The notes: generated by a model not told the origin, from the sequence alone. A DNA stretch of 64,000 bases from Klebsiella michiganensis (GCF_002925905.1 NZ_PRDB01000009.1:202856-266855); one strand, 5' to 3'. Positions 44,702 through 55,741 are shown, counted from the first letter of the stretch. Made by a program: numbers and translations.

Positions 44702-45619
44702 ATGATTAAGGCAAGTATGTGGTCCGGCACGCTGGCGCTGGCGGCCCTGATAAGCCTGCCGCTGCAGGCGGCGGAGCCGGTTAAGGTCGGCTCAAAAATT
44801 GACACCGAAGGGGCGCTGCTCGGCAATATTATTTTGCAGGTTCTGGAAAGCCATGGGGTGAAAACCGTCAATAAAATCCAGCTCGGCACCACCCCGGTGG
44901 TGCGCGGGGCGATAACCGCCGGAGAGCTGGACATTTACCCGGAATATACCGGCAACGGCGCGTTCTTCTTCAAAGAGGAGAACGACCCGGCGTGGAAAAA
45001 CGCGCAGCAGGGATACGAAAAAGTTAAAAAGCTGGATGCGGAAAAGAATAAGCTCATCTGGCTTACCCCGGCTCCGGCCAACAACACCTGGACTATCGCC
45101 GTCCGTCAGGATCTGGCGGAGAAAAACCACCTCGCCTCATTAAGCGACCTTGCCGGCTATCTGAAAAAGGGCGGTGACTTTAAGCTGGCCGCCTCGGCGG
45201 AATTTATTGAACGGCCGGACGCGCTGCCGGCGTTTGAAAAAGCCTACGACTTCACGCTCAAGCAAAATCAGCTGCTGTCGCTGGCGGGCGGCGATACGGC
45301 GGTCACCATCAAAGCGGCGGCGCAGCAAACCTCCGGCGTGAATGCGGCGATGGCCTACGGTACCGATGGCCCGGTCGCCGCGCTGGGTCTGCAAACCCTG
45401 AGCGACCCGAAGGGCGTGCAGCCGATTTATGCGCCCACGCCGGTCGTACGTGAAGCGGTGTTAAAAGCGTATCCGCAGATAGCCGACTGGCTACAGCCGG
45501 TCTTCGCCAGCCTGGATGAAAAGACGCTGCAAAAGCTGAACGCCAGTATTGCGGTTGAGGGCCTGGATGCGAAGAAAGTCGCCGCCGACTATCTGCAACA
45601 GAAAGGGCTGCTGAAGTAG
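44702..45619 (+). CDS. osmF: Osmoprotectant-type ABC importer, substrate-binding protein
   Basis: Periplasmic OpuAC/ProX-family binding protein of the YehZYXW system (low-affinity glycine betaine-type ligands in E. coli). 305 residues from MIKASMWSG, matching E. coli; signal peptide ends LQA. Conserved [34 protein letters not shown] and [29 protein letters not shown] lies just before the ATG. First gene of a tightly packed four-gene operon. Confidence 0.95.
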   Translation: MIKASMWSGTLALAALISLPLQAAEPVKVGSKIDTEGALLGNIILQVLESHGVKTVNKIQLGTTPVVRGAITAGELDIYPEYTGNGAFFFKEENDPAWKNAQQGYEKVKKLDAEKNKLIWLTPAPANNTWTIAVRQDLAEKNHLASLSDLAGYLKKGGDFKLAASAEFIERPDALPAFEKAYDFTLKQNQLLSLAGGDTAVTIKAAAQQTSGVNAAMAYGTDGPVAALGLQTLSDPKGVQPIYAPTPVVREAVLKAYPQIADWLQPVFASLDEKTLQKLNASIAVEGLDAKKVAADYLQQKGLLK

Positions 45620-45626
45620 GGCGCGC

Positions 45627-46784
45627 GTGACCACTCGTTGCTGTAACCGGGTTGCGCTGCTGCTGGCATTCCTCCTGCTGCTGGCGATGGCGCTGCCGTT
45701 TATCAACTATGCGCCTAACCGGCTGTTATCGGGCGAGGGGCGCTGGCTATGGCAGGTCTGGCCGTGGCTGGCGGGCGTACAGGGGGCGGCAGGGCTGCTG
45801 ATAGCGCTGCTGAGCTGGCGTCCCGGGCGTCTCCCGCTGCTGGTTATCTTCCTGCTGGCGGATCTGCTGCTGCCTTTATTGCTGTGGGGAGCCGGCAGTG
45901 CGGCGGTACAGCTGGCTCAGAGCGGTTCTCCGCTGGCCCGCACCTCGCCGGGAAGCGGCCTGTGGCTGGCGCTGGCCCTGTGCCTGCTTATCGCCAGCGA
46001 TGCCGTTCGTCGCCTGACGACCCGAGCCCTGTGGCGCTGGCTGCTGAACGCGCAGGTCTGGCTGCTGCCCGCGCTGCTGCTGGGGCTCGGCGCGCTCGAT
46101 GGCCTCTCTTTGCTGAAAGAGTATTTCAATCGCCGCGAGGTGTTTGACGATGCGCTGTCCCAGCATGTGACGCTGCTGTTGGGGACCCTGCTGCCGGGGC
46201 TGCTGATTGGCTTGCCCGTTGGCGTCTGGCTCTGGCGCTACCCCCGCTGGCAATCGCCGGTTTTTGCCGTTCTCAACGTGATTCAGACCGTTCCCTCCGT
46301 CGCGCTTTTTGGCCTGCTTATCGCGCCGCTGGCCGGGCTGGCGCGCCAGTTTCCGTCGCTGGCGCAGCTCGGCGTTTCCGGTACCGGCATCACGCCGGCG
46401 CTGATTGCGCTAGTACTGTATGCGCTATTGCCGCTGGTGCGCGGGGTGACGATCGGCCTTCAGCAGGTGCCGCGCGAAGCGCTGGAGAGCGCGACGGCGA
46501 TGGGGATGAGCGGCGTGCAGCGCTTTCGTCAGGTACAGCTACCGCTGGCGTTGCCGGTGCTGTTGCGCAGCCTGCGGGTGGTCAGCGTACAAACCGTGGG
46601 TATGGCGGTGGTGGCGGCCCTGATTGGCGCGGGCGGCTTCGGCGCGCTGGTTTTCCAGGGGCTGCTCAGCAGCGCGCTGGATCTGGTGCTGCTGGGGGTT
46701 ATCCCGACCATCGCGCTGGCGGTGGTGGTGGATGCGTTATTCGCGCTGTGGGGCGCATTACTGAAAGGAGAGGCCCGTGATTGA
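45627..46784 (+). CDS. yehY: Osmoprotectant-type ABC importer, permease
   Basis: 385 residues, E. coli length, with a GTG start 8 bases after the osmF stop. N-terminal half carries extra membrane helices; C-terminal half (about 180-380) is the binding-protein-dependent transport fold with EAA-like loop [26 protein letters not shown]. Stop overlaps yehX by 8 bases. Partners: YehX ATPase, YehW second permease, OsmF. Confidence 0.93.
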   Translation: MTTRCCNRVALLLAFLLLLAMALPFINYAPNRLLSGEGRWLWQVWPWLAGVQGAAGLLIALLSWRPGRLPLLVIFLLADLLLPLLLWGAGSAAVQLAQSGSPLARTSPGSGLWLALALCLLIASDAVRRLTTRALWRWLLNAQVWLLPALLLGLGALDGLSLLKEYFNRREVFDDALSQHVTLLLGTLLPGLLIGLPVGVWLWRYPRWQSPVFAVLNVIQTVPSVALFGLLIAPLAGLARQFPSLAQLGVSGTGITPALIALVLYALLPLVRGVTIGLQQVPREALESATAMGMSGVQRFRQVQLPLALPVLLRSLRVVSVQTVGMAVVAALIGAGGFGALVFQGLLSSALDLVLLGVIPTIALAVVVDALFALWGALLKGEARD

Positions 46785-47724
46785 GTTCGACGGCGTCAAT
46801 AAAGCCTTTGCCGGAGAGCCTGCGGTGAAAAACCTCAATCTGCATCTGCGCGAGGGGGCATTTTCGGTGCTGATTGGCACCTCCGGCTCGGGGAAGTCGA
46901 CCACGCTGAAGATGATTAATCGCCTGGTGGAGCACGACAGCGGGACGATCCGTTTCGCCGGGCAGGATATTCGCCAGCAGCCGGTGCTCGAACTGCGCCG
47001 CAGAATGGGCTACGCCATCCAGTCCATCGGCCTGTTCCCCCACTGGACGGTGGCGCAGAACATTGCCACCGTCCCGCAGCTGCAAAAGTGGTCGCAGCAG
47101 AAGACCCAGGCGCGGGTCGATGAGCTGATGGCCTTGCTGGGGCTGGAGCCGGGCCTGCGCGAACGCTACCCGCATCAGCTTTCCGGCGGCCAGCAGCAGC
47201 GCGTCGGCGTGGCGCGCGCGCTGGCGGCCAACCCGGAAGTGCTGCTGATGGATGAACCCTTCGGCGCGCTCGATCCGGTGACGCGCGAAGCCTTGCAGCA
47301 GGAGATGATCCGCATTCATCGCCTGCTGGGACGCACTATTGTGCTGGTGACTCACGATATCGATGAGGCGCTGCGGCTGGCGGACCATCTGGTGTTGATG
47401 GACGGCGGCGAAGTGGTACAGCAGGGCGAGCCGCTGCAGATGCTGCTTGAGCCAAAAAATGCGTTTGTGGAGACGTTCTTTGGCCGTAGCGAACTGGGCG
47501 TGCGCCTGCTGTCGCTACGCGGCGTGAGTGATTATCTGCGCCGCGATGAGCGCCTGGCGGGGGATGCGTTAAACGTGACGATGACCCTGCGCGAGGCGCT
47601 GTCGCAGTTCGTTGCTCATCGCCGCGAGGTGCTGCCGGTGGTCGATGAGCAGGGAGAGGCCTGCGGGACGCTGCATTTTGCCGACCTGCTGCGCGAGGAG
47701 GCCCGGCGTGAAGGTGCTGCGTGA
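46777..47724 (+). CDS. yehX: Osmoprotectant-type ABC importer, ATPase
   Basis: 315 residues (E. coli 308) with GTG start inside yehY after AAAGGAGAGG. Walker [10 protein letters not shown], signature [15 protein letters not shown], Walker [14 protein letters not shown]; the C-terminal about 60 residues look like a CBS-type regulatory region ([21 protein letters not shown]), as in OpuCA/ProV-type ATPases. Overlaps yehW by 17 bases. Confidence 0.93.
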   Translation: MIEFDGVNKAFAGEPAVKNLNLHLREGAFSVLIGTSGSGKSTTLKMINRLVEHDSGTIRFAGQDIRQQPVLELRRRMGYAIQSIGLFPHWTVAQNIATVPQLQKWSQQKTQARVDELMALLGLEPGLRERYPHQLSGGQQQRVGVARALAANPEVLLMDEPFGALDPVTREALQQEMIRIHRLLGRTIVLVTHDIDEALRLADHLVLMDGGEVVQQGEPLQMLLEPKNAFVETFFGRSELGVRLLSLRGVSDYLRRDERLAGDALNVTMTLREALSQFVAHRREVLPVVDEQGEACGTLHFADLLREEARREGAA

Positions 47725-48445
47725 TCCGCTGCTGTGGCTCAGCGCCATGTTTATCGCGCTGCTGCTGGCGTTGCCCTACAGCGCGCCGCTGTTCAGCGCG
47801 CTGTTTCCCGAACTGCCGCGTCCGGTTTATCAGCAGGAGAGTTTTGTTTCTCTTACCCTGGCGCACTTTTGGCTGGTGGCGCTCTCCAGCCTCGCGGCTA
47901 CGGTGGTAGGCGTCGTCGCCGGGATTGCGGTTACCCGTCCGGCGGGGCATGAGTTTCGCCCGCTGGTGGAGACGATTGCCGCAATGGGGCAGACGTTTCC
48001 GCCGGTCGCGGTGCTGGCGATTGCGGTTCCGGTGATGGGGTTTGGCTGGCAGCCCGCGCTTATTGCGCTGGTGCTGTACGGCATCTTACCGGTTTTGCAG
48101 GGCACGCTGGCCGGGATTGGGGCGGTACCGTCCGGTGTGTTAGCTATCGCTCAGGGAATGGGGATGACCGGCTGGCAGAGGCTGATAAAAGTTGAGCTGC
48201 CGCTGGCGGCGCCGGTGATGCTGGCCGGAATTCGTACCTCGACCATCGTCAATATCGGTACGGCGACCATTGCTTCAACCGTCGGCGCGAATACGCTCGG
48301 CACGCCGATTGTTATCGGCCTCAGCGGATTTAATACCGCTTATGTGATTCAGGGGGCGCTGCTGGTGGCGCTGGCGGCGATTATCGTCGACCGGGGGTTT
48401 GAACGGCTGAACCGGCGAATCAGCCGACACCACCGCGAACAATAA
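47708..48445 (+). CDS. yehW: Osmoprotectant-type ABC importer, second permease
   Basis: 245 residues (E. coli 243) from a GTG at [10 protein letters not shown], after GAGGAGG; overlapping by 17 bases with yehX. Six membrane segments and the EAA-loop [29 protein letters not shown]. An in-frame ATG upstream lies inside yehX and is not the start. The 3' end overlaps yohO on the other strand by 26 bases. Confidence 0.92.
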   Translation: MKVLRDPLLWLSAMFIALLLALPYSAPLFSALFPELPRPVYQQESFVSLTLAHFWLVALSSLAATVVGVVAGIAVTRPAGHEFRPLVETIAAMGQTFPPVAVLAIAVPVMGFGWQPALIALVLYGILPVLQGTLAGIGAVPSGVLAIAQGMGMTGWQRLIKVELPLAAPVMLAGIRTSTIVNIGTATIASTVGANTLGTPIVIGLSGFNTAYVIQGALLVALAAIIVDRGFERLNRRISRHHREQ

Positions 48446-48533
48446 ATGAATAACCGGCCAGCATCACGCCGCCGATGCCGCTGATGGCCATAAATAAGAA
48501 CAGGGTAATCACCGCAATTTTCGCTGGCTTCAT
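48420..48533 (-). CDS. yohO: Small membrane protein YohO
   Basis: 37 codons: [18 protein letters not shown] then [19 protein letters not shown], one transmembrane helix. Resembles E. coli YohO (35 residues; compared from memory) and has the same place between yehW and mlrA. AGGAG lies six bases before the ATG. Its last 26 bases are antisense to the yehW 3' end. Function unknown. Confidence 0.85.
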   Translation of the reverse strand: MKPAKIAVITLFLFMAISGIGGVMLAGYSFIVRGGVG

Positions 48534-48620
48534 AATAGGCTCCTGATGTTAACGCAGGGATTATACGGTGAAGCGCAGGTGTTAATAAAACATTAATTGC
48601 TTTTTAGCTACGACAACCCC

Positions 48621-49082
48621 CCCGGCTTGCGCTGCGCTTAGCCGGGATACAGGTTCATCACCGTCTGCGGGCCGGTAGCCCGGGTAAGGCGTTTACGCCG
48701 CAACCCGGGGGATGTGCCGCGACATGGCATTGCTGCGGTTTCTACCCGGCTTGCGCTGCGCTTAGCCGGGCTACGGTTCATCACCGTCTGCGGGCCGGTA
48801 GCCCGGGTAAGGCATTTACGCCGCAACCCGGGGAATGTGCCGCGACGTGGCATTGCTGCGGCTTCTACCCGGCTTGCGCTGCGCTTAGCCGGGCTACGGT
48901 TCATCACCGTCTGCGGGCCGGTAGCCCGGGTAAGGCGTTTACGCCGCAACCCGGGGAATGTGCCGCGACATGGCATTGCTGCGGCTTCTACCCGGCTTGC
49001 GCTGCGCTTAGCCGGGCTACCGGGCCACAGATTGCTGGTAACCCGTAGCCCGGACAGGCGCGTCAGGCGCCGCCTCCGGGAG
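48621..49082. repeat. BIME array, 123-bp tandem unit
   Basis: Each unit is REP CCCGGCTTGCGCTGCG...AGCCGGGC, a linker, REP GTAGCCCGGGTAAGGC...AACCCGGGG, then a second linker. Units begin at 48621, 48745, 48868 and 48991 (periods 124, 123, 123); the last switches to GTAGCCCGGACAGGCG...CCTCCGGG and runs into the mlrA 3' end. The gap 48534-48620 holds nothing else recognisable. Confidence 0.95.
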
Positions 49083-49821
49083 ACGTGGCGGTGGCGTGAT
49101 TCAGCCAGATAATCTGCCCCTGCTGCTCCCAGAGGCGCATTTGATTGACCTGGGCGCTACAGGGCGCTTCTCCACACCAGACCATCAGCGTACTCTCCGG
49201 GAAAAGCTCCGGCCGGAGCTGGTTCAGCGAATGGGCGAGAATGTCCACCCGCCAGCCCTGTTCGCTGGCTATCCAGCCCTCCAGCCATAGCCGGGTGATA
49301 TCGTTCACATTCCAGCCGATAATCAGCGCATGGCTGCCGGGATATTTTGCCGTGGATGAAAGAGTGCGGGCGATATGATTAATCAGAATACCATCAAGGA
49401 TGCCCCGTAGCGCCAGCAGCGTGGGCTGCGGGCTAAGCAGGCGCTGGCGTAAAGGATTAATCAGGTGCTTCACCAGAATTTGCGCTGACTCGCTGTGGTT
49501 GCGCTCCTTAAGCCACATACGCAGGCGATGATAGCTACCGTTTTGCAGATAACCGAGCAAAATTTCCTGCTGCTTGCGCCAGCCGTCAGCCATCTCCTGC
49601 TCATTATCCATCAGCAGCGTTTTCACTTTCCCCACCTGCACGCCGGAGTCAATCCACCGTTTAATTTCGCGAATCCGGTCTATCTCATATTCGTTGAACA
49701 GGCGGTGGCCGCCGTCGGTACGCTGGGGTTTCAGTAATCCGTAGCGCCGCTGCCAGGCGCGTAACGTCACGGGATTGATATCGCAAAGCTGGGCCACTTC
49801 GCCGATTGTATAAAGCGCCAT
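49063..49821 (-). CDS. mlrA: MerR-like regulator of curli/csgD
   Basis: 252 residues (E. coli MlrA 243). N-terminal MerR helix-turn-helix MALYTIGEVAQLCDINPVTLRAWQRRYGLL, then DGGHRLFNEYEIDRIREI; C-terminal B12-binding-like fold without cobalamin motif (HALIIGWNVNDITRLWLEGW). In E. coli it activates csgD. The last codons (SPGGGA and stop) come from a REP sequence, so the C-terminus is repeat-derived. Divergent from btsS. Confidence 0.93.
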   Translation of the reverse strand: MALYTIGEVAQLCDINPVTLRAWQRRYGLLKPQRTDGGHRLFNEYEIDRIREIKRWIDSGVQVGKVKTLLMDNEQEMADGWRKQQEILLGYLQNGSYHRLRMWLKERNHSESAQILVKHLINPLRQRLLSPQPTLLALRGILDGILINHIARTLSSTAKYPGSHALIIGWNVNDITRLWLEGWIASEQGWRVDILAHSLNQLRPELFPESTLMVWCGEAPCSAQVNQMRLWEQQGQIIWLNHATATSPGGGA

Positions 49822-50031
49822 TTTCTCCTCCCGCTGTGTTCTCCTCCATTAACTGTAGAAGCTGTTTGCCGAAGCGGGAATTTTTGTCTGTTTTTTGTAC
49901 AGATTTGGCCCAGCGAGACGCGAAGAAATGTGATCCTGAACATGAATTATCATTTTCATGTATTGCTTCAAAGAAAGTTATAAGCAAGCAGTGTATGTTA
50001 CGCGCTTTCAAATGAAGTGTGGTCTGCGGGT

Positions 50032-51720
50032 ATGTACGAGTTTGATCTGGTGTTGCTGCTGCTTCAGCAGATGTGCGTGTTTTTGGTCATTGCGTGGCTG
50101 ATGAGCAAAACGCGGCTGTTCATCCCGTTAATGCAGGTCACCGTCCGGCTGCCGCATAAGCTCCTGTGCTACGTAACCTTCTCCATTTTCTGCATCCTCG
50201 GTACCTACTTCGGGCTGCATATCGAAGACTCGATCGCCAATACGCGCGCCATCGGCGCGGTGATGGGGGGCCTGCTGGGCGGGCCGGTGGTTGGCGGCCT
50301 GGTGGGGCTGACCGGCGGGCTTCACCGCTACTCGCTGGGCGGTATGACCGCGCTAAGCTGTATGGTATCCACCATCGTAGAAGGGCTACTCGGCGGGCTG
50401 GTACACAGTATTCTGGTCAAACGCGGGCGGCCGGACAAAGTCTTCAGCCCGCTCACCGCCGGCGCGATCACCTTTTTCGCCGAGATGGTGCAGATGCTGA
50501 TTATTCTGCTTATCGCTCGCCCGTTCGAAGATGCCCTGCATCTGGTACAAAGCATCGCCGCGCCCATGATGGTCACCAACACCGTCGGGGCGGCGCTATT
50601 TATGCGCATCCTGCTGGATAAGCGAGCGATGTTTGAAAAATATACCTCGGCCTTCTCGGCTACGGCGCTGAAGGTCGCCGCTTCGACGGAGGGGATCCTG
50701 CGCCAGGGGTTCAACGAAGAGAACAGCATGAAGGTCGCGCAGGTGCTGATCCAGGAGCTGGATATCGGCGCGGTGGCGATAACCGATCGCGACAAGCTGC
50801 TGGCGTTTACCGGGATCGGCGACGATCACCACCTCCCGGGCAAACCCATCTCTTCGCTCTATACCCAAAAGGCGATAGATACCGGCGAAGTCGTTTACGC
50901 CGACGGCAACGAGGTGCCTTATCGCTGCTCGATTCATCCGAACTGCAAGCTGGGCTCGACGCTGGTTATCCCGCTGCGCGGCGAAAATCAGCGGGTCATC
51001 GGTACCATTAAACTCTATGAAGCGAAAAACCGCCTGTTTAGCTCCATCAACCGCACGCTGGGGGAGGGAATTGCGCAGCTGCTGTCGGCGCAGATCCTGG
51101 CCGGACAGTATGAGCGGCAAAAGGCGCTGCTGACGCAGTCGGAAATCAAGCTGCTGCACGCCCAGGTGAACCCGCACTTCCTGTTCAACGCGCTGAATAC
51201 GCTAAAAGCGGTGATTCGCCGCGATAGCGACCAGGCCGGGCAGCTGGTGCAGTACCTGTCGACCTTTTTCCGCAAAAACCTGAAACGACCAGCGGAGATC
51301 GTGACCCTGGCCGATGAGATCGAACATGTGAACGCCTATTTGCAGATTGAGAAAGCGCGTTTTCAGACCAATTTGCAGATTCATATGCTGGTGCCCGAGG
51401 CGCTGGGGCAGCATCAGCTACCGGCGTTTACCCTGCAGCCAATCGTCGAAAACGCAATTAAACACGGGACTTCGCAGCACCTTGGGGTGGGCGAAATCAC
51501 CATCCGCGCCAGTCAGCAAGAGCGCTGGCTGCAGCTGGATATTGAAGATAATGCCGGGCTGTACCAGGACAAACCCAGCGCCAGCGGGCTGGGCATGAAC
51601 CTGGTCGACCGCAGGCTGCGGGCGCGCTTTGGCACCGACTGCGGGATCACCGTAACCTGCGAGCCGGAATGTTTTACCCGCGTCACGCTGAGACTGCCTC
51701 TGGAGGAAAGCGCATGTTAA
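50032..51720 (+). CDS. btsS: Pyruvate-sensing histidine kinase, LytS family
   Basis: 562 residues from [17 protein letters not shown] (E. coli YehU 561); a five-codon upstream start is less likely. 5TM-LytS membrane sensor (1-200), GAF domain (about 220-340), His-kinase domain with phospho-His in [12 protein letters not shown] and ATP-binding N-box IVENAIKHG. Extracellular pyruvate signals through BtsR to the transporter btsT in E. coli. ATG of btsR overlaps its end. Confidence 0.95.
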   Translation: MYEFDLVLLLLQQMCVFLVIAWLMSKTRLFIPLMQVTVRLPHKLLCYVTFSIFCILGTYFGLHIEDSIANTRAIGAVMGGLLGGPVVGGLVGLTGGLHRYSLGGMTALSCMVSTIVEGLLGGLVHSILVKRGRPDKVFSPLTAGAITFFAEMVQMLIILLIARPFEDALHLVQSIAAPMMVTNTVGAALFMRILLDKRAMFEKYTSAFSATALKVAASTEGILRQGFNEENSMKVAQVLIQELDIGAVAITDRDKLLAFTGIGDDHHLPGKPISSLYTQKAIDTGEVVYADGNEVPYRCSIHPNCKLGSTLVIPLRGENQRVIGTIKLYEAKNRLFSSINRTLGEGIAQLLSAQILAGQYERQKALLTQSEIKLLHAQVNPHFLFNALNTLKAVIRRDSDQAGQLVQYLSTFFRKNLKRPAEIVTLADEIEHVNAYLQIEKARFQTNLQIHMLVPEALGQHQLPAFTLQPIVENAIKHGTSQHLGVGEITIRASQQERWLQLDIEDNAGLYQDKPSASGLGMNLVDRRLRARFGTDCGITVTCEPECFTRVTLRLPLEESAC

Positions 51721-52433
51721 AAGTATTAATTGTCGACGACGAGCCGCTGGCGCGTGAAAACCTGCGTATTTTGCTGGAGACCCAGTCTGATATTGAGATC
51801 GTTGGCGAATGCGGGAATGCCGTCGAGGCGATTGGCGCGGTACATAAGCTGCGCCCGGACGTGCTGTTTCTGGATATCCAGATGCCGCGCATCAGCGGTC
51901 TGGAGATGGTCGGCATGCTCGATCCGCAGCATCGGCCCTATATCGTGTTCCTCACCGCGTTTGACGAGTACGCGGTGAAGGCCTTTGAAGAGCACGCGTT
52001 TGATTATTTACTCAAGCCGATTGAGTCCGCCCGGCTGGAAAAAACGCTCTTTCGCCTGCGCCAGGAACGCAGCCTGCAGGATATGACCGTGCTCGACGAT
52101 ACCCAGCAGGCGCTAAAGTATATTCCCTGCACCGGACACAGCCGGATCTGGCTGCTGCAGATGGAAGACGTGGCCTTCGTCAGCAGCCGGATGAGCGGGA
52201 TTTACGTGACCGACCGCGAAGGGAAGGAGGGCTTTACCGAGCTCACCCTGCGCACGCTCGAGAGCCGAACGCCGCTGCTGCGCTGCCATCGTCAGTACCT
52301 GGTCAACATGTCCCATCTCAAGGAGATCCGCTTTGAGGAGAACGGCCAGGCGGAGCTGCTGATGCGCGCCGGGCAAACGGTGCCGGTCAGCCGCCGCTAC
52401 CTGAAGAGCCTGAAAGAGGCGATTGGGCTGTAA
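51714..52433 (+). CDS. btsR: Response regulator, LytTR family
   Basis: 239 residues, same as E. coli YehT. Receiver domain 1-120 with acidic pocket VDDEP and phospho-Asp in [12 protein letters not shown], Lys in YLLKPIE; LytTR DNA-binding domain about 135-239 ([18 protein letters not shown]). Start at [11 protein letters not shown] overlaps btsS by 7 bases. No btsT seen in this window. Confidence 0.95.
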   Translation: MLKVLIVDDEPLARENLRILLETQSDIEIVGECGNAVEAIGAVHKLRPDVLFLDIQMPRISGLEMVGMLDPQHRPYIVFLTAFDEYAVKAFEEHAFDYLLKPIESARLEKTLFRLRQERSLQDMTVLDDTQQALKYIPCTGHSRIWLLQMEDVAFVSSRMSGIYVTDREGKEGFTELTLRTLESRTPLLRCHRQYLVNMSHLKEIRFEENGQAELLMRAGQTVPVSRRYLKSLKEAIGL

Positions 52434-52486
52434 AACGGCGGAATCGTGATAGACTTAGCGGCAGATTTTTTCATCATGAAGGCAAT

Positions 52487-52954
52487 ATGATCAGTAACGA
52501 TATTCTCCGTAGCCTGCGCTACACCCTGAAAACCAATAACAGCGGCCTGGTTCGTATTTTTGCCCTGGCGGATGCGCCGGTCAGCGCGGAACAGCTGGTT
52601 CCCTGGCTGAAAAAAGAAGACGAAGAGGGGTTTGTGCGCTGCCCGGATATCGTGCTGTCGAATTTCCTCAACGGCCTGATTTACGACAAACGTGGTAAAG
52701 ATGCGTCCGCGCCGCCGCTGGCGGTCGAACGCCGGGTGAATAATAATATCGTGCTGAAAAAGCTGCGTATTGCCTTCTCCCTGAAGACGGATGATATTCT
52801 CGCTATCCTCACCCAGCAGAAATTCCGCGTCTCGATGCCGGAAATCACCGCCATGATGCGCGCCCCGGATCATAAAAACTTCCGCGAATGCGGCGACCAG
52901 TTCCTGCGCTACTTTCTGCGCGGACTGACCGAGCGCGAACACGCGAAATCCTGA
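52487..52954 (+). CDS. yehS: DUF1456 protein YehS
   Basis: 155 residues (E. coli 156), two copies of the DUF1456 helical repeat, each around a DIL(R/A) segment: SNDILRSLRYTLKTNN at the N-terminus and KTDDILAILTQQKFRVSMPEITAMMR in the second half. Cytosolic, function unknown. Convergent with yehR, separated by REPs. Confidence 0.92.
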   Translation: MISNDILRSLRYTLKTNNSGLVRIFALADAPVSAEQLVPWLKKEDEEGFVRCPDIVLSNFLNGLIYDKRGKDASAPPLAVERRVNNNIVLKKLRIAFSLKTDDILAILTQQKFRVSMPEITAMMRAPDHKNFRECGDQFLRYFLRGLTEREHAKS

Positions 52955-52961
52955 TATGCCT

Positions 52962-53027
52962 CCCCGGCTTGCGGCGTAAACGCCTGAGCCGGCTCCGTAG
53001 CCCGGCTCAGCGCAGCGCAAGCCGGGA
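52962..53027. repeat. BIME between yehS and yehR
   Basis: CCCCGGCTTGCGGCG...GAGCCGGC and GTAGCCCGGCTCAGCGC...AAGCCGGGA, two opposed REP units in the convergent gap. Confidence 0.85.
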
Positions 53028-53041
53028 GTACTCCGCACCAG

Positions 53042-53509
53042 TCAGGGCTGTTTCACTTCTTTAAAACCCTGCGATTTCAGCAATTTCTCCGACTCGCTCA
53101 GCGAAATGAACTTTTGTGAACAGTCGGAAAAACTGGCCCCCGGCAAGTGACACAGCTCGCTGATTTTAGCCTGATTAAAGTCGATGGAGAGGTGTTCCTG
53201 CGCGACGTTCTCTTTATAGTCGACGCTGTGGGTAACGCCTTTGATTTTGCTGTAGGCCTCGCCGATAGGGTCGATGACCTTGCGCGCCTGCTCTTCGTTA
53301 CTTACCCCGAGAGATTGATAGGGGATAGTATTCTCCGCGTCCTGGCGGGTGACGACATCGCCTTTGTAGTGATAGATGTAGGTCAGATCAACGCCGTTGA
53401 TCGTATTGTTAAACGTTTTGACCTCATCTTTGTTGTTATCGCAGCCGACAAGCGCGGCCATCAATAGCGTGGCGCCCAGAGCGGCGGTCATCCTGCGGTT
53501 AAATTTCAT
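53042..53509 (-). CDS. yehR: DUF1307 lipoprotein YehR
   Basis: 155 residues from MKFNRRMTAALG, with AAGGA well spaced (an in-frame ATG two codons earlier has poor spacing). Lipobox ALVGC puts the lipid on about Cys23. The mature part matches DUF1307 proteins (TYIYHYKGDVV, KVIDPIGEAYSKIKGV, LLKSQGFKEVKQ). Function unknown. Confidence 0.9.
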   Translation of the reverse strand: MKFNRRMTAALGATLLMAALVGCDNNKDEVKTFNNTINGVDLTYIYHYKGDVVTRQDAENTIPYQSLGVSNEEQARKVIDPIGEAYSKIKGVTHSVDYKENVAQEHLSIDFNQAKISELCHLPGASFSDCSQKFISLSESEKLLKSQGFKEVKQP

Positions 53510-53670
53510 TATCATTCCTTGTTAATCAATCATCATCTCTAATTGTATACAGCATTGGGCGATGGTGCCGGGCGTATCCTCGGGAATCGTCGTTTTGCGC
53601 TTATGCCAGCGTTTTCTTCTTTCTGCGCCAGCACCCGGCGGGCGATGTCGTCGACAATATCCTGGCGCTC

Positions 53671-53699
53671 AAAAAAAAGCGCTGCCGGAGCAGCGCTTT
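53671..53699 (-). terminator. Terminator of metG
   Basis: AAAGCGCTGC-CGGA-GCAGCGCTTT perfect 10-bp stem; on the minus strand it is followed by a run of eight Ts, 8 bases past the metG stop. Confidence 0.93.
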
Positions 53700-53707
53700 A
53701 TACAGAC

Positions 53708-55741
53708 TTACTTGACCTGCTGGCCCGGCTGAGCCCCGCTGTCCGGGCTGAGCAGGAAGATATCTTTTCCGCCAGGACCTGCGGCCATCACCATGCCTTC
53801 AGAGATGCCGAAGCGCATTTTGCGCGGCGCCAGGTTAGCGACCATCACCGTCAGGCGGCCAATCAGCGCCTGCGGATCCGGATAGGCGGAGCGGATGCCG
53901 GAGAAGACGTTACGCTTCTCGCCGCCGAGATCCAGCGTCAGGCGCAGCAGCTTATCGGAACCGTCGACGAACTCGGCGTTATCAATCAGCGCGATGCGCA
54001 TATCCACTTTGGCGAAATCGTCAAAGGTGATAGTTTCCTGAATCGGATCGTCCGCCAGCGGGCCGGTGACCGGCGCTGACAGCGCCTTCACTTCTTCTTT
54101 CGACGCTTCGACCAGCGCCTCAACCTGCTTCATTTCGATGCGGTTATACAGCGCTTTAAAGGCGTTAACCTTGTGACCGAGCAGCGGCTGCTGGATAGCA
54201 TCCCAGCTCAGTTCGCCGTTGAGGAACGCTTCGGCGCGGGCGGCCAGCTGCGGCAGAACCGGCTTCAGCCAGGTCATCAGCACGCGGAACATATTCAGGC
54301 CCATGGTGCAGATGGCCTGCAGATCGGCGTCGCGGCCTTCCTGTTTGGCGACCACCCACGGCGCCTGCTCGTCAACGTAGCGGTTTGCCACGTCGGCCAG
54401 CGCCATGATTTCGCGGATGGCTTTCCCGAACTCGCGGCTGTCCCACGCATCGCCAATGCTTGCTGCCGCATCGGTGAAGGTTTTATACAGCTGAGGATCG
54501 GCCAGCTCGGCGGACAGCATGCCGTCGAAACGCTTGTTGATGAAACCGGCGTTACGCGAGGCAAGGTTAACCACCTTGTTGACGATATCGGCGTTGACGC
54601 GCTGCACGAAGTCTTCCAGGTTCAGGTCGATATCATCGATACGCGACGAGAGCTTAGCGGTGTAGTAGTAGCGCAGGCTGTCGGCGTCAAAATGATTCAG
54701 CCAGGTGCTGGCCTTAATAAAGGTACCGCGCGACTTGGACATCTTGGCGCCGTTGACCGTCACGTAGCCGTGAACGAACAGGTTGGTCGGTTTGCGGAAG
54801 CTGCTGCCTTCCAGCATCGCCGGCCAGAACAGGCTGTGGAAGTAAACGATGTCTTTGCCGATAAAGTGGTACAGCTCGGCGGTAGAGTCTTTCTTCCAGT
54901 ACTCGTCGAAGCTGGTGGCGTCGCCGCGCTTGTCGCACAGGTTCTTAAAGGAGCCCATGTAGCCGATCGGCGCATCCAGCCAGACGTAGAAGTATTTACC
55001 CGGCGCGTTCGGGATTTCGAAGCCGAAGTACGGGGCATCGCGGGAGATATCCCACTGCTGCAGGCCGGACTCGAACCATTCCTGCATTTTATTCGCCACC
55101 TGCTCCTGCAGCGCGCCGCTGCGGGTCCACGCCTGCAGCATTTCGCTGAACGACGGCAGGTCGAAGAAGAAGTGCTCGGACTCGCGCATCACCGGCGTCG
55201 CGCCGGAGACGACCGATTTCGGCTCGATAAGCTCGGTCGGGCTGTAGGTCGCGCCGCATACTTCGCAGTTATCGCCGTACTGATCCGGTGATTTACACTT
55301 CGGACAGGTGCCTTTCACAAAGCGGTCCGGCAGGAACATGCCTTTTTCCGGATCGTAAAGCTGAGAGATGGTGCGGTTTTTGATAAAACCGTTCTCTTTC
55401 AGGCGCGTGTAGATGAGCTCCGACAGCTCGCGGTTTTCATCGCTGTGCGTGGAGTGGTAGTTGTCGTAGCTGATGTCGAAGCCAGCAAAATCGGTCTGAT
55501 GCTCCTGACTCATTTCGCCAATCATCTGCTCCGGAGTAATTCCGAGCTGCTGCGCTTTCAGCATGATCGGGGTGCCGTGGGCGTCGTCGGCGCAGATGAA
55601 GTTGACTTCGTGGCCGCGCATTCGCTGGTAACGGACCCAGACATCAGCCTGGATGTGCTCCAGCATGTGGCCGAGGTGGATTGAGCCGTTTGCGTACGGC
55701 AGCGCGCACGTTACCAGAATTTTCTTCGCGACTTGAGTCAT
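53708..55741 (-). CDS. metG: Methionyl-tRNA synthetase
   Basis: Charges tRNA-Met. 677 residues from [19 protein letters not shown], as in E. coli. Class I motifs HLGH (HIGH) near residue 25 and KMSKS near 333; zinc knuckle [17 protein letters not shown] near 146; C-terminal OB-fold tRNA-binding/dimer domain (about 570-677). Divergent from mrp. Confidence 0.98.
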   Translation of the reverse strand: MTQVAKKILVTCALPYANGSIHLGHMLEHIQADVWVRYQRMRGHEVNFICADDAHGTPIMLKAQQLGITPEQMIGEMSQEHQTDFAGFDISYDNYHSTHSDENRELSELIYTRLKENGFIKNRTISQLYDPEKGMFLPDRFVKGTCPKCKSPDQYGDNCEVCGATYSPTELIEPKSVVSGATPVMRESEHFFFDLPSFSEMLQAWTRSGALQEQVANKMQEWFESGLQQWDISRDAPYFGFEIPNAPGKYFYVWLDAPIGYMGSFKNLCDKRGDATSFDEYWKKDSTAELYHFIGKDIVYFHSLFWPAMLEGSSFRKPTNLFVHGYVTVNGAKMSKSRGTFIKASTWLNHFDADSLRYYYTAKLSSRIDDIDLNLEDFVQRVNADIVNKVVNLASRNAGFINKRFDGMLSAELADPQLYKTFTDAAASIGDAWDSREFGKAIREIMALADVANRYVDEQAPWVVAKQEGRDADLQAICTMGLNMFRVLMTWLKPVLPQLAARAEAFLNGELSWDAIQQPLLGHKVNAFKALYNRIEMKQVEALVEASKEEVKALSAPVTGPLADDPIQETITFDDFAKVDMRIALIDNAEFVDGSDKLLRLTLDLGGEKRNVFSGIRSAYPDPQALIGRLTVMVANLAPRKMRFGISEGMVMAAGPGGKDIFLLSPDSGAQPGQQVK

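Noticed and set aside
48621..49082. CRISPR-like regular repeats
   Set aside because: Whole 123-bp units are repeated with no unique spacers; the REP inverted-repeat structure identifies a BIME.
48638..49112. Long repetitive open frames on both strands across the REP array
   Set aside because: They arise because the 123-bp repeat unit is divisible by three; no SD, no known family, and repeats explain them.
49806..50015. 69-codon frame in the mlrA-btsS gap
   Set aside because: No SD, unusual composition, not a known protein; region is a divergent promoter.
53543..54079. 178-codon frame running into metG on the other strand
   Set aside because: Begins in the gap but mostly antisense to metG, crosses the metG terminator, no RBS.
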